Both the position numbers and the translations under genes were made by a program. 64,000 bases of DNA from positions 1 to 64,000 of the forward strand of contig CAJQUW010012505.1 of the NCBI GenBank assembly GCA_907163375.1, written 5' to 3'. Of this stretch, positions 1 to 10,507 are shown piece after piece. Each line of letters begins with the position of its first letter. The stretch's first letter is position 1. The DNA is from Prostheceraeus crozeri (Eukaryota; Platyhelminthes; Polycladida; Euryleptidae). The notes beneath the pieces were generated by a model. That model ran no database searches. It was not told the origin of the DNA and saw only the letters and a list, made by a program, of their open reading frames with translations.

Positions 1-189
1 CTTAGCTATGGTCCATCTCTTTCTTAATTTATTATAATGTTCTAGTTTAAGTAATAATTGGGCTTCCTTATCTTTCATTCGTACCTGACTCTTAGATCTT
101 TGTGTTTTGCTATATCCATTTCATATGATAATGAGGGATATAAAGGCGGGCTGATGGTTCTTTTGTTTTTACATCTTCCATTTTTAAAT

Positions 190-560
190 GAATATTTTTG
201 TTCATGGGTCATACTTTAAGGTACTTTCCCATTTCGCATCTATTTTATTTTTTGTAACTATTTTGACCCATAAATTGGAGATTTTAGAGGTAGTTTCCTA
301 TTTTTGTATCTATTTTATTTTTTGTAACTATTTTGACCCATAAATTGGTGATTTTAGAGGTAGTTTCCTATTTTTGCATTTTTTCATTTTTTGTAACTAT
401 TTTGACCCATAAATTGGTGATTTTAGAGGTACTTTCCTATTTTTGTATTTTTTCATTTTTTGTAACTATTTTGACCCATAAATTGGTGATTTTAGAGGTA
501 CTTTCCTATTTTTGTATTTTTTCATTTTTTGTAACTATTTTACATGTTTTTTTATAAATT
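190..560. repeat. 69-70 bp tandem repeat, about 4.5-5 copies
   Basis: The phrase TTTTGACCCATAAATTGG recurs at about 261, 331, 400 and 469, giving periods of 70, 69 and 69 bp. The first copy (from about 190) is the most diverged and the array ends near 545 before a run of T at 571-588. Because 69 is a multiple of three, a hydrophobic open frame of 74 codons runs through the later copies; it is a by-product of the period. Nothing recognisable lies in 1-190. Confidence 0.9.
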
Positions 561-599
561 TCAGGGGGTCCCTATTTTTTTTTTTTTTACTTGTCCTGC

Positions 600-2253
600 G
601 CCGTCCAAAATGACACTACTGACAGTGTCAGATCCCATTCCTCTCGCTCAACGCAAACATTAACTGCTTCAGCGTTCGGTTAAAACGCTCAACTCCTCCG
701 TTCCCTTGAGTATGATATGCAGTGGTCCGTGATTTCATGGAACCCAAAAGATTATACAATTACCAAAAAATTTTTGATTCAAATTCCGTTCCTTTATCAG
801 AATGAATTCTGTCAGGGACTCCATGACGGCAGACCCATTCTCTAAGAAAAGCCCCTGCTACCGTAGCAGTTTCCTTGTTGGGAAGGGGAGTTGCCTCGGC
901 CAATTTAGAAAATAAGTCGACCATAGTCAAGACGTAACAATTACCCCCCTGGTCTTACGCAACGATCCTATAAGATCGACTTCGACACACTCCATCGGCC
1001 TACCTACGACAATTGGCATCATCTGATGTCGCAGTTTTGGAATAGGGCCCTTAAAGGTAACGCACGCCTCACATCTGTTCAAACACGTAGTGATATCGTG
1101 CCTCATGTCTGGCCACCAGAATCTTGATCGCAATTTGTGATAAGTTTTATCACGCCCTAGATGAGAGTTGCCCATTCCTGAGTGACATTGATTTATAATT
1201 GATATTTGCTCGTCTTTTGGAGGAATTATTTTTTTCTTATCACTATCTAACCGATATAACAAACCATCTTCCACGATAAGAAGCTCCCAAAATCGAACAA
1301 TATTCTTGACTTCGCGGGAGCATGTTTCTAATTGTCTAGAAGACAGCTCATCTGAAGGTGACAATTGAGTTTTCCAGGACAGAATTTGTGCTAAATCTAG
1401 ATCAGCCGAGGTTTTATGCTTCATTTCACCTACTCCAGCCCCTGGTGACAATAAACTAAAAATTACAACATCACCGTCTATGCGATTCGGGAGGAGGTCA
1501 GATTTCTCTTCTGGTGCATTAGACAATCTATAGAAAGCATCTGCATTTTTATGTGAGGATTCAGCGCGGTATATGCAATCAAAATCAAATTCTTCCAAAC
1601 TTTGCAACCAGCGCGCCAGCTTCCCTCTAGGTTCTTTAATACTTCTTAACCATTCAAGTGCTTTATGATCTATTCGTGCTAAAAACCTTTTGCCAGTCAA
1701 ATATACGTGAAAGTGGTCGACGAATGTCACGAGGCCATGATGTGACCACGATATTTTACGGAGCTGAGTCCCCATTGGCACTTCTTAGTATTGAGTTGCA
1801 GATTAGCAAGTCGGAGCCTGTCTTATGCCAACTGAATATCTCGCAAATGATCTTGCCAATCACGACTAAAAGCAATCATATCGTCAAGGTTGACTAAACA
1901 AATTTCTCCAATTAAACCTCTCAGTTTCTCGTCCATCATGCGTTGAAAGGTGGCAGGAGCTGATGCCAGACCAAATGGAAGAACGTTAAACTCATAAAGA
2001 CCCTGCTGACAAACAAATACAGACTTAGCCTTATCCTCATCAGCCAAGGGAATTTGCCAGTAACAGACTTAAAATCAAGTACAGAAAAGTACTGAGCCCC
2101 TCCCATAGAATCCAGAGCATCATCAACCCTGGGCAGGGGATAACTATCATATCGACGACATTGGATTAATTTGCGAAAGTCAACGCAGAATCGCAAGGTT
2201 CCGTCCGTCTTCTGGACAATAACTATGGGACTAACCCAGGGAATTCTACTATA
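600..2253 (-). mobile_element. Ty3/gypsy LTR retrotransposon fossil: RT, RNase H, integrase
   Basis: Reading the minus strand from 2253 down, the order is reverse transcriptase (PWVSPIVIV, RFCVDFRKLIQ, YPLPRVDDALD, FSVLDFKS), then the RNase H end (about 1780-1510, DHKALEWL and NADAFYRL), then the HHCC zinc-binding integrase domain (about 1200-1060, H..GH spacing with C..C), then the integrase catalytic core down to about 600. This order and the motifs are those of Ty3/gypsy Pol. No LTR is visible. The copy is broken, with several breaks. Its upstream edge at 2253 is the left end of another repeat element. Gag and protease of a gypsy element on the same strand lie at 26.6-29.4 kb, so both pieces may belong to one copy split by insertion. 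Confidence 0.88.
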
Positions 2254-2512
2254 CAGGGCTGCCATTCTTCCGGTTTTAACATGTTTTCCGGTTTTTTTCA
2301 GAATAAACTAGGTAGTGAGAAAATGTTTTGCCAAGGAACAAATAATTTGGATTTTGAACTATTTTTGATTTTGAAAGGAACCTTTTATATTGTGAAGGAT
2401 CCTCTTGAGATTGTGCAGTGGCACTTTGAGATCGTGGAGGGGGCCCTTTTGAGATTGTGCAGTGGCACTATAAGATCGCGTAGGGGCCCCTTTGAAAAAA
2501 ACTGAAAAGTTT
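2254..2512 (+). mobile_element. Small repeat element, same head as the 47-64 kb satellite
   Basis: Starts CAGGGCTGCCATTCTTCCGG exactly where the gypsy RT sequence stops. About 130 bp of head aligns almost base for base with 47041-47160, including the shared phrases GTAGTGAGAAAATGTT and AAATAATTTGGA. The head is followed by roughly six diverged 20-22 bp monomers of the GGGGCCCTTTTGAGATTGTG type (2370-2490), then a run of A and TGAAAAGTTTCGGGAACACC. The CAGGG start resembles hAT-type termini, but no matching right terminus or target duplication was found, so the class is open. The right end is uncertain and may have been cut by later insertion. Confidence 0.75.
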
Positions 2513-3530
2513 CGGGAACACCAGGGAGTAACGAAAGCATAGAGTAAATATATTAGGTAAAGTGGTAACTCTGCATTTATTAAATCCCCAATGAGTATAC
2601 ACTTTCGAATTTATTAAATGAACTCGTGGGTGATACAGTTGGTAGTCATCATCAAATGTGATAAATGCAAAGTTTTGCAGTTCTGAAGAAATTACCACGG
2701 AACTGAGTGATCATGATTGTAATGCAGAGGTAATGATGATATTTTGCAGATTTTCAGTGTCATGACAGCCATGGAGAGTTAATGTTTGGTAAAGTAGCAA
2801 TTCGATGAGTTCTTATTACTTTCATGCTCAACTTAGAGTATTTTCTTATGCATGATCATGTCACAGGCAACCTGCCACTTGCAGAGCACAATCACACAAT
2901 CAAAGACAATGAGTTCAATTAAGTTTGAAAGATGTAAATGGGTCCACATCAATTCAGATCCATGAAATGAAACATGAATTTAGTGAATCATAAAATCATG
3001 GCTGTGAAAATTGAATTAAAAATATGACATTTCAGCCAAGAAAGCACGAATAATATCGTGACATTTTCATGAAGACTTCCATTATAATGCTGCTCATGAA
3101 ATTCCCTTGCAAGTAGCTTAATTTCCGCTTAGTTAAGATGCTTATTAGCAAACATTCAGTCATTTTGAAATCCAACTTTTTTCATACTACTTACATAGAA
3201 GAGTCATCTCGGTGGTATATAAATTGGCAAAATTTTGACATTTTTATAACTGCTCAAATAATTTTTTGGACCACGGGAACGTAATCTCCGCAAGAAACTG
3301 AATCTTTTGATACAAAAATTTTCACTGCATTCATATACTTTTTTGAGTCGACACTGTACCTATATATCACTACTCCATGGACGAAAGAATATTTTGTACG
3401 ATCACTTGTTGCAAAAGCGGCTAAATTTCGGTGAAGACACCAATGAAAATTGAAATCTTTCAAACAACTGCAGAAGTGATACGAATTTCTTTTCGTATTG
3501 ATGTTGCGTTTGCTTAAGCCAATTAATCAA
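2513..3530. other. No gene recognised
   Basis: AT-rich sequence. A 69-codon minus-strand open frame at 3254-3463 has no family I recognise and no supporting context. This stretch lies between the small satellite-headed element and the mariner relic, and probably includes the outer end of the Polinton or unrelated insertion debris. No inverted copy of it was found near 26 kb. Confidence 0.5.
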
Positions 3531-3892
3531 ATGCCTGTCATAAGGCATTTCATCTGGTGGTATCGGAAGCCATTCCAAAGGCTCCCACGACGGTCAATCC
3601 AAGATTTAGGAAAATTGCTGTTTAAATAATTTACGATGGGTCTGTAGTAGTACACTGGTATTCCATCCTACTTGAAGATGCTCCTATCCTTTATGACATT
3701 CGGTATATTTTTATACAGCATAGAAAGGACGACTTTACCAAACATTCTCGGTTTCTCGAGAGAATAATGACTCCCCCAAAGAAAATGACTTAAGGAAATC
3801 AAATGCCTGCCCAAGTATTTAGACCGCGCTGACCATGGATTCTGTATGAAGATATTTGCTATCACCAGACCGATGAGCGTTCGCATGAACAA
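3531..3892 (-). pseudogene. Mariner-like (Tc1/mariner superfamily) transposase C-terminal relic
   Basis: The minus strand reads LYKNIPNVIKDRSIFK, then DGIPVYYYRPIVNYLN, then SWIDRRG, then EWLPIPPDEMPYD. These line up with the family pattern in which a Q-D-G-A-P-x-H-Y motif carries the second catalytic D and a W-P-x-R-S-P-D-L-T-P motif carries the third. The Q before DG is a stop codon (near 3665), and after RRG the match continues in another frame, so there is at least one nonsense and one frameshift change. Only the C-terminal half is present; no terminal inverted repeats were seen. The resemblance is motif level and the exact family is unsure. Confidence 0.65.
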
Positions 3893-3901
3893 AAAACGAA
3901 T

Positions 3902-4927
3902 TTGTATAAAATATTTAATTCAAAAATGAAAAAAATTAGTGTAGATAATGTAGACATAGATGCATCAGAGGCGAAAGAATTTGATCTACCTCCACCTTCG
4001 CCTGTTCAAGGTCCTGCTAGAACAAGCAGTCCAATTCCCACGTCAGGTGCGAGTATTCATGCAACTATTATGCATGATGATGATGATGATGAAGTACTCA
4101 GTGATTTAATTAATTCAGACATGCAACCAAACGGAGTCAGATGATGCACTGAGAGTAGCATAAGGAAGAATATTTGACAAAATTACCGGATGATGATGTA
4201 CTTGGCGAGCAGCAGCACAATTGCACATCATACATGATGATCACTTCAGTCAAGCAGTGGATTCAATCGCTAATGATTCTGTAGCACTACAAAATGACGA
4301 TGTTATTGACAGCTGTTAAATATGTCGGATCCTATACCAGATTATAAACATGTTTATCAGGTGTTCTATCTACCTGACTTGAATAGCTCAAATACACAAA
4401 ATGTTGTGGGTGAGGAAAGAGGAACACAAACAGATCAGCCTACACAAATGGACCAACAAACCATGACAATTATGACGAAAAGGAATGGGATCTCAAGCGG
4501 AAGCTCCAATGCTAGATGATGCGAACACTCAAACTACACCCGTTGATATGAATTCTCCTCTTCATTATGATGAAGGCACTCAAGCAAGACCTATGAATGA
4601 CAATGCACCTCTCATCAATAATTCCTATGAATATGTTCAGTCAATGAATTCACTGAAAAACACGTTAATCACTCAACTTATGAACGATAACATCAAGTTG
4701 AAAGGGAGTTAGAATCAAGGAAACGTACTTTAAAAGCGTTGGAAGATCAATTTACAACAGTGAGTGATTCGAGAAATGGTGAATATGGTGGTGATTATAA
4801 TGACGAGACTATTGGAACTCTTCAACATTTGTTAACGGTTAAAGAGCGCTTTATCATGAATATGATACAGGAAAATTCCCAAGCTTTTGCAAAGCATGAG
4901 GGATTAATGAATTTACTATCTAAGTAA
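3902..4927 (+). pseudogene. Polinton hypothetical protein region, polar and coiled-coil-like
   Basis: Plus-strand open stretches with shared style: Asp-rich runs, Gln/Thr-rich segments (GTQTDQPTQMDQQTMT, NTQTTP, EGTQARP) and, towards the end, a helix-prone part with heptad-like spacing (SLKNTLITQLMNDNIKLK). No family is recognised. Position just before the basic core-like protein and ATPase suggests a structural or virion-associated role, but this is context only. The gene is broken. Confidence 0.5.
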
Positions 4928-4962
4928 TAAATACATGTAAAAGGGATTCACTGTTATTCATA

Positions 4963-5124
4963 ATGTTTGGTGGACTGTCTATTGCAAGAAGCCGAAAACA
5001 AAGGGTCATGAAGCGTCATCGAGGTGGAGAATACCGAGGTTCTCGTAAACAAAAAGGTGGATTTCGAAATAAACGAGGGGGTAAACGAAATAAGACTTTT
5101 AAAGTTTTGGGTCGAACATGGTAG
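4963..5124 (+). CDS. Small basic Gly-Gly-rich protein (53 aa), Polinton core-protein-like
   Basis: ATG at 4963, TAG at 5122-5124. The product is very basic (many K and R, almost no acidic residues) with repeated GG pairs: MFGGLSIARSR, RHRGGEYRG, QKGGFRNKRGGKR. Small Arg/Lys-rich proteins with GG-type maturation sites are typical of adenovirus and Polinton DNA-condensing core proteins, so a nucleic-acid-binding role inside a particle is likely. It is too short for domain assignment. Another GG-containing basic tail (RKQKGGKLL) closes the ATPase-region gene at 10.3 kb. Moderate confidence that it is a real gene of the element. Confidence 0.55.
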   Translation: MFGGLSIARSRKQRVMKRHRGGEYRGSRKQKGGFRNKRGGKRNKTFKVLGRTW

Positions 5125-6009
5125 TGCAAGTAGTTTCTTTTAACAAGTATTCAGTGAGAAAAACATGAAACCTAAAGTGAAGACAACATCTTAATGATGA
5201 GATAGAAATAAACTTGATAAATCGAAGACAATGACTCATTTGCTGTTTAAGTAAAACGGTAGGGTAGAGTTCCTTAATGAATAATGCCTTGTCATTGTGC
5301 TGACTGCAATCAACGGCGTGTTTTCTCAACGCTATTTCTCATATTGGAGATGGACTTGGAACTGCAAAGAAAAAGATCAATAGTAATTTGGAAGATATAC
5401 CCGAAAGTTTTATTAGAGATTTACAATCTGTCATGGAAAGAATGCGTCAATCCAACTCGAAATTAACATCAACTCAAGATCAATTTTTTTCGCACTTACC
5501 GTAAAATTTGTGAAACCCCATCCACCATTACACTCCTATCTATCAAAGAAGAAGAGGTTTTTGAATAAGAAAGTTCCTTTTGTTCAAGCGATGGGAATGG
5601 CCATACGAGATAATCCAAAAGCATTTAAGGAAGCTGTCTTACACTTAAAGAAGCATCACTAGGTAAACTATGCGTTTGGAAATAGAATAATCATGAACCT
5701 CAATTCAACACTAGTGACTGACAAGTGCGAGTTTTATTCTAGTTTTCGGGAAGTCTTAACACAAGTCCTGCTTTCCATCATGTTTCTCATGAATCCGTGT
5801 TGACTGGACGCAAAGTGATGAAGGTCAAACGACAAAGGAGCCAATCAAATGAGATCATTCAAGTGAATAAATATCCAAAAATGGGTCTCAACTATCATTC
5901 TCAACCATGACCTCGCTCATTAAACACAGCATTCCCTGTGAATTAGAAGAACCATGCAAAGACACGTTTTCAATCCTTCATTATCATTCAACAAGAAGTA
6001 GAAGAGAAG
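5125..6009 (+). other. Polinton debris without recognisable gene
   Basis: Short plus-strand open pieces in several frames (for example YRRLCSQRYFSY near 5300, and KKVPFVQAMGMAIRDN near 5570) suggest decayed structural genes, as expected between the core protein and later genes. No motif is good enough to name the major capsid protein. Broken. Confidence 0.4.
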
Positions 6010-6480
6010 TTGACATTATCATGTGAATGTATCCTATCCATCGTTGAGCTTTTAGAATGTGTTGGAAACCAATTACAGAAGCAGGAACCCATCATCTGTC
6101 CGAAGCATCAAATAGAACATGAGTTTTCACATGATGTATTTTTTCATATCTGGTCAAGAAAATTTATGAAAGTAAAAAATCTTGATCAATTGAAAATAGT
6201 AGCATTTAAAATTAACTGGATATGGGATTCAGAATTTAAGGATCTTAATGGGATACACAATGATGACTTTATACACAAACTTGGATACTATGCTACCTAT
6301 AGGAAAACAGGGCGTGAGGATAGATCAATTTTGAAGGTTCACAAATGTGCAAAATCCTGTATATTTCTAGCCTATGCTCATCGCTTTTATCATGGTCGTG
6401 TTAATTGGAGTAGTCAATTGAAGACTTCGATATCATTGATATTGGAATTCCTTCGACACGGTTGGCCATATCCGTCATAA
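6010..6480 (+). CDS. Hypothetical Polinton protein (156 aa)
   Basis: One open frame of 156 codons, with Trp, aromatic and His residues at a density typical of a folded protein (FFHIWSRKF, INWIWDSEF, KLGYYATYRKTG, CAKSCIFLAYAHRFYHGRV). I do not recognise a family. It sits between capsid-region debris and a small tandem repeat, on the same strand as its neighbours. Confidence 0.45.
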   Translation: MTLSCECILSIVELLECVGNQLQKQEPIICPKHQIEHEFSHDVFFHIWSRKFMKVKNLDQLKIVAFKINWIWDSEFKDLNGIHNDDFIHKLGYYATYRKTGREDRSILKVHKCAKSCIFLAYAHRFYHGRVNWSSQLKTSISLILEFLRHGWPYPS

Positions 6481-6499
6481 ATCCTTGGTAAACTGGACT

Positions 6500-6776
6500 T
6501 TTGATCGAAATTTCATCATATCAAATCCTCGATAAATCTGACGTATTGATCAAGATTCAAACATGAGATACCATCATGACCAGTCACCAAATTTTCGCCA
6601 AAACTCAAGTTTCAATCGAAATTTCGTTATATCAAATCCTCGATAAATCTCACGTATTGATCAATATTTCAACATAATACAACATCATGACCAGTCACCA
6701 AATTTTCGCCAAAACTCAAGTTTTAATCGAAATTTCGTTATATCAAATCCTCGATAAAACTAGTGTTTTAATCAAA
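6500..6776. repeat. 111 bp tandem repeat, 2.5 copies
   Basis: The phrase TCAAATCCTCGATAAA starts at 6521, 6632 and 6743, giving two exact 111 bp steps. Each unit also contains GACCAGTCACCAAATTTTCG. It lies in the gap between Polinton open frames and contains no gene. Confidence 0.9.
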
Positions 6777-6981
6777 ATTTACACGCATGAAACATGAAAC
6801 GTTCAAAATCATGGATGAATCACATGATTCATCAGCATTTTGAAAAACTCCACCCAGTCCACCCAACTCATACACATGTTTGTAGAAAGCCATCCATAGG
6901 TGGATAAAAAGACCACCCAGATATGATTGGTTTGTTTTGTAATATAAACTCAAACGTCTAGTTTCACGTCATCATTTCATC
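6777..6981. promoter_or_regulatory. Polinton intergenic region with CCACCCA motifs
   Basis: Contains ACTCCACCCAGTCCACCCA near 6847 and AAAAGACCACCCAG near 6907, just upstream of the next plus-strand gene (ATG at 6982). Similar motifs occur in the upstream region of the minus-strand genes at 26.17-26.29 kb. Shared spacing suggests promoter or element-specific control DNA; function is inferred only from position. Confidence 0.4.
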
Positions 6982-7619
6982 ATGAATCAACACGTCGTTC
7001 CTGAGAAGAAACCAAAACAGATGAGTTTAAGCACAACGAGAGAGGATGGGCAAAAACTCAATCCCACGTTTGAATTATGGAACAGGCAATCTTCCTTCAA
7101 TAGTGAGCAGTTTATTAAACAAGTGGATGGAGCTGTTAATAAATCCATTGTGGTCACGCGGTTAGAAAAGGTGTTGGGAAGGATTGAATGGTGCATCTAT
7201 ATTACTGAATGTTTCCATCGAACTCTCTCTTTCCTATGGAAGAAAACTTAATCAAAATATCACAGGATGTTCCCCATACTAACTCTGCTCGATTTTGTAA
7301 GGAGTTCATTTCCAATGCTATCCGAAATTTAAATGACATCTACACAAAACCAAGGAAAGAATGTATTGGAGAATTGGATCCCAAATTCGAGGATGTCTAT
7401 AAATATACTATGAAGCAATGCATAAAACGGATGAATGAGAAAGGATGGAAATATACACCCATCAAGTGCACAGACTTTCATCACAAACTATTTAACTTTT
7501 ATGAATCTCTAAAAAATGATTCATCTTACAACTATGAATCGTGTATTGATGGTGATAACCATGTTCAATGGACTTTCTTCAATTCCTTGAATTATGATCA
7601 ATTTAAACCGTGTTTCTAA
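6982..7619 (+). pseudogene. Hypothetical Polinton gene region
   Basis: Two overlapping open stretches on the plus strand (89 and 136 codons). The second contains NSARFCKEFISNAIRNLNDIY, KQCIKRMNEKGWKYTPIKC and a Cys/Tyr-rich end. The family is not recognised. It directly precedes the ATPase, the usual place for conserved but uncharacterised Polinton genes. The first part (MNQHVVPEKKPKQM) starts with a favourable ATG just after the CCACCCA region. Confidence 0.45.
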
Positions 7620-7660
7620 GTTAATATAGTTGTGTTATTAAAAAATGTCTGCTTTTTGCT

Positions 7661-8626
7661 ATGGATTTTCGTCTGGAAAATGATTCATCCATGATCGTTT
7701 CCGGTCCATCTAAAAGTGGGAAATCAACATTTGTTCTACAATTAATTAGACATAAAGATGAGATTTTTAAGAGACCTATACAAAGAATATGGTGGTTTCA
7801 TGGAATTGACTCACCCTTCCATGACTCTCTTAAAGATAATAATGTTATTCTCAAGTCAGGGATTCCTTCACACGATGATTTTGAAGCAATTGGAAAAAAT
7901 GATATGGTTTTCTTAGATGATTTGCAACAAGAAAGTTCAAAAAATGAAGATATCACTGGTTTATTTTGAAGAGGATCCCATAAAGAGTTTTTTGCTATTC
8001 AAATCACTCAATATTTATATGGTGACAAAGAACAGCGCATGCGTAATGGAAACGTTCATTATTTTGTCATCTTCAATAATCTTAGAAATACTCAACAATT
8101 AGGTATATTTGTGGGTAAAATGTTACCCAAGGGTCATATTCCTTTAGTTCAACGATTATTTCAAGATCTTGTTCAAGACTATGGGAACTATGCCTATTTA
8201 TTCATTGATTATTCACCTAATTGCCCCAGCGACTATCGCTTAAGAACACAACTATTTACTCCTCCGATGATTGTGTTTAAGTTAACTCAAAATAAGAAGA
8301 ATGGTAAAATGGACTATAGCAAGATGATTGCTATTCCTCAAGCCGAATATCAACACTTAAAGAATCAAACAGGTGGAGCATTTCAACACTCAAAGAATCA
8401 AACAGGTGGAGCATCTCAGCAACACATTAACCAACAAGTTCGTCAATGGACATTACCACCACAACAAGCTCATATTGAACAAATGGCACGAAATATTATC
8501 ACACAAAGGCCCACCATTGATAACATAAATGCATGGAATCAACGCTTAGCTTTATTTAATGATCTTCGTCATAAAATATTCAACATTCCTCAGATGGAAC
8601 AACCTCGTGCTTTCAGTTTGATGTAA
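7661..8626 (+). pseudogene. Polinton packaging ATPase (FtsK/HerA, A32-like)
   Basis: Starts MDFRLENDSSMIVSGPSKSGKST: a Walker A loop (GPSKSGKST) preceded by a short strand, as in A32-type DNA-packaging ATPases. Walker B follows as MVFLDDLQQ. Later come a conserved FNNLRN segment and a C-terminal region with repeats of LKNQTGGA. In the family this enzyme drives genome packaging into the capsid. It is broken (about one break). Its 3' part is present twice more immediately downstream. Confidence 0.8.
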
Positions 8627-10104
8627 GAGACCTATACAAAGAATATGGTGGTTTCATGGAATTGACTCACCCTTCCATGACTCTCTTAAAGATAATAATG
8701 TTATTCTCAAGTCAGGGATTCCTTCACACGATGATTTTGAAGCAATTGGAAAAAATGATATGGTTTTCTTAGATGATTTGCAACAAGAAAGTTCAAAAAA
8801 TGAAGATATCACTGGTTTATTTTGAAGAGGATCCCATAAAGAGTTTTTTGCTATTCAAATCACTCAATATTTATATGGTGACAAAGAACAGCGCATGCGT
8901 AATGGAAACGTTCATTATTTTGTCATCTTCAATAATCTTAGAAATACTCAACAATTAGGTATATTTGTGGACACAACGCTTAAGAACACAACTATTTACT
9001 CCTCCGATGATTGTGTTTAAGTTAACTCAAAATAAGAAGAATGGTAAAATGGACTATAGCAAGATGATTGCTATTCCTCAAGCCGAATATCAACACTTAA
9101 AGAATCAAACAGGTGGAGCATTTCAACACTCAAAGAATCAAACAGGTGGAGCATCTCAGCAACACATTAACCAACAAGTTCGTCAATGGACATTACCACC
9201 ACAACAAGCTCATATTGAACAAATGGCACGAAATATTATCACACAAAGGCCCACCATTGATAACATAAATGCATGGAATCAACGCTTAGCTTTATTTAAT
9301 GATCTTCGTCATAAAATATTCAACATTCCTCAGATGGAACAACCTCGTGCTTTCAGTTTGATGTAAGAGACCTATACAAAGAATATGGTGGTTTCATGGA
9401 ATTGACTCACCCTTCCATGACTCTCTTAAAGATAATAATGTTATTCTCAAGTCAGGGATTCCTTCACACGATGATTTTGAAGCAATTGGAAAAAATGATA
9501 TGGTTTTCTTAGATGATTTGCAACAAGAAAGTTCAAAAAATGAAGATATCACTGGTTTATTTTGAAGAGGATCCCATAAAGAGTTTTTTGCTATTCAAAT
9601 CACTCAATATTTATATGGTGACAAAGAACAGCGCATGCGTAATGGAAACGTTCATTATTTTGTCATCTTCAATAATCTTAGAAATACTCAACAATTAGGT
9701 ATATTTGTGGACACAACGCTTAAGAACACAACTATTTACTCCTCCGATGATTGTGTTTAAGTTAACTCAAAATAAGAAGAATGGTAAAATGGACTATAGC
9801 AAGATGATTGCTATTCCTCAAGCCGAATATCAACACTTAAAGAATCAAACAGGTGGAGCATTTCAACACTTAAAGAATCAAACAGGTGGAGCATCTCAGC
9901 AACACATTAACCAACAAGTTCGTCAATGGACATTACCACCACAACAAGCTCATATTGAACAAATGGCACGAAATATTATCACACAAAGGCCCACCATTGA
10001 TAACATAAATGCATGGAATCAACGCTTAGCTTTATTTAATGATCTTCGTCATAAAATATTCAACATTCCTCAGATGGAACAACCTCGTGCTTTCAGTTTG
10101 ATGT
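8627..10104 (+). repeat. Two further tandem copies of the ATPase 3' region
   Basis: GAGACCTATACAAAGAATAT, first found at 7771, recurs at 8627 and 9367, so the ATPase region from 7771 onwards is present three times in direct order. The second and third units are about 740 bp and nearly identical to each other (one visible base difference in the LKNQTGGA repeat). The junctions carry TAAGAGACC, which is also present at the start of the first unit. Near-identity argues for very recent duplication, or for an assembly artefact. Confidence 0.9.
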
Positions 10105-10376
10105 CACCTACAATAGCACCCCATTCAAAAATTCCAGTGCGAATAACACCGAAAAAACCTCCTACTATACCTCCCAAATATTCACCGCCTACGCTTCGTC
10201 CAAAAACAAGGAAACCAAAGCATCTTAGTCCATCGATACAACCAGTAGAAGCATTGGATGACAAAATCAACAATTATAAGAAAATGAAGCGGTATGGACA
10301 TTATCAACACAGTGGCACACCTGTTCGGAAGCAAAAAGGTGGTAAACTACTAAGTTTATTCCAACATTATGATTAA
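10105..10376 (+). CDS. Pro-rich basic tail following the ATPase repeats
   Basis: After the third repeat unit the same frame continues for about 90 residues, rich in Pro, Lys and Ser (TPKKPPTIPPKYSPPTLRP, then KQKGGKLLSLFQHYD), ending at the TAA at 10374-10376. GG and basic residues recall particle-associated proteins. Whether this is the natural tail of the ATPase gene or of a neighbouring structural gene cannot be decided; it is absent after the first two repeat units. Confidence 0.5.
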
Positions 10377-10507
10377 ATGATCATGACTCATGTAACAGCA
10401 TGAGGGTGGATGCCTGTCATCCCTGTTTCGTCGACTATGTGATGATGATGGAGGTGAAGGTAGTGAAACCTATTATAGTCTAAGTATCAGCTCCAATTGT
10501 TGCTCAA

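Noticed and set aside
2254-2512. hAT assignment of the satellite-headed element
   Set aside because: CAGGG start fits, but there is no inverted CCCTG end and no 8 bp duplication at either copy.
3254-3463. 69-codon frame with faint similarity to a PARP-like end
   Set aside because: The similarity covers only a few residues and fails at the conserved positions; no context.
5125-6480. Polinton major capsid protein
   Set aside because: Expected in this area, but no stretch shows convincing double jelly-roll motifs.
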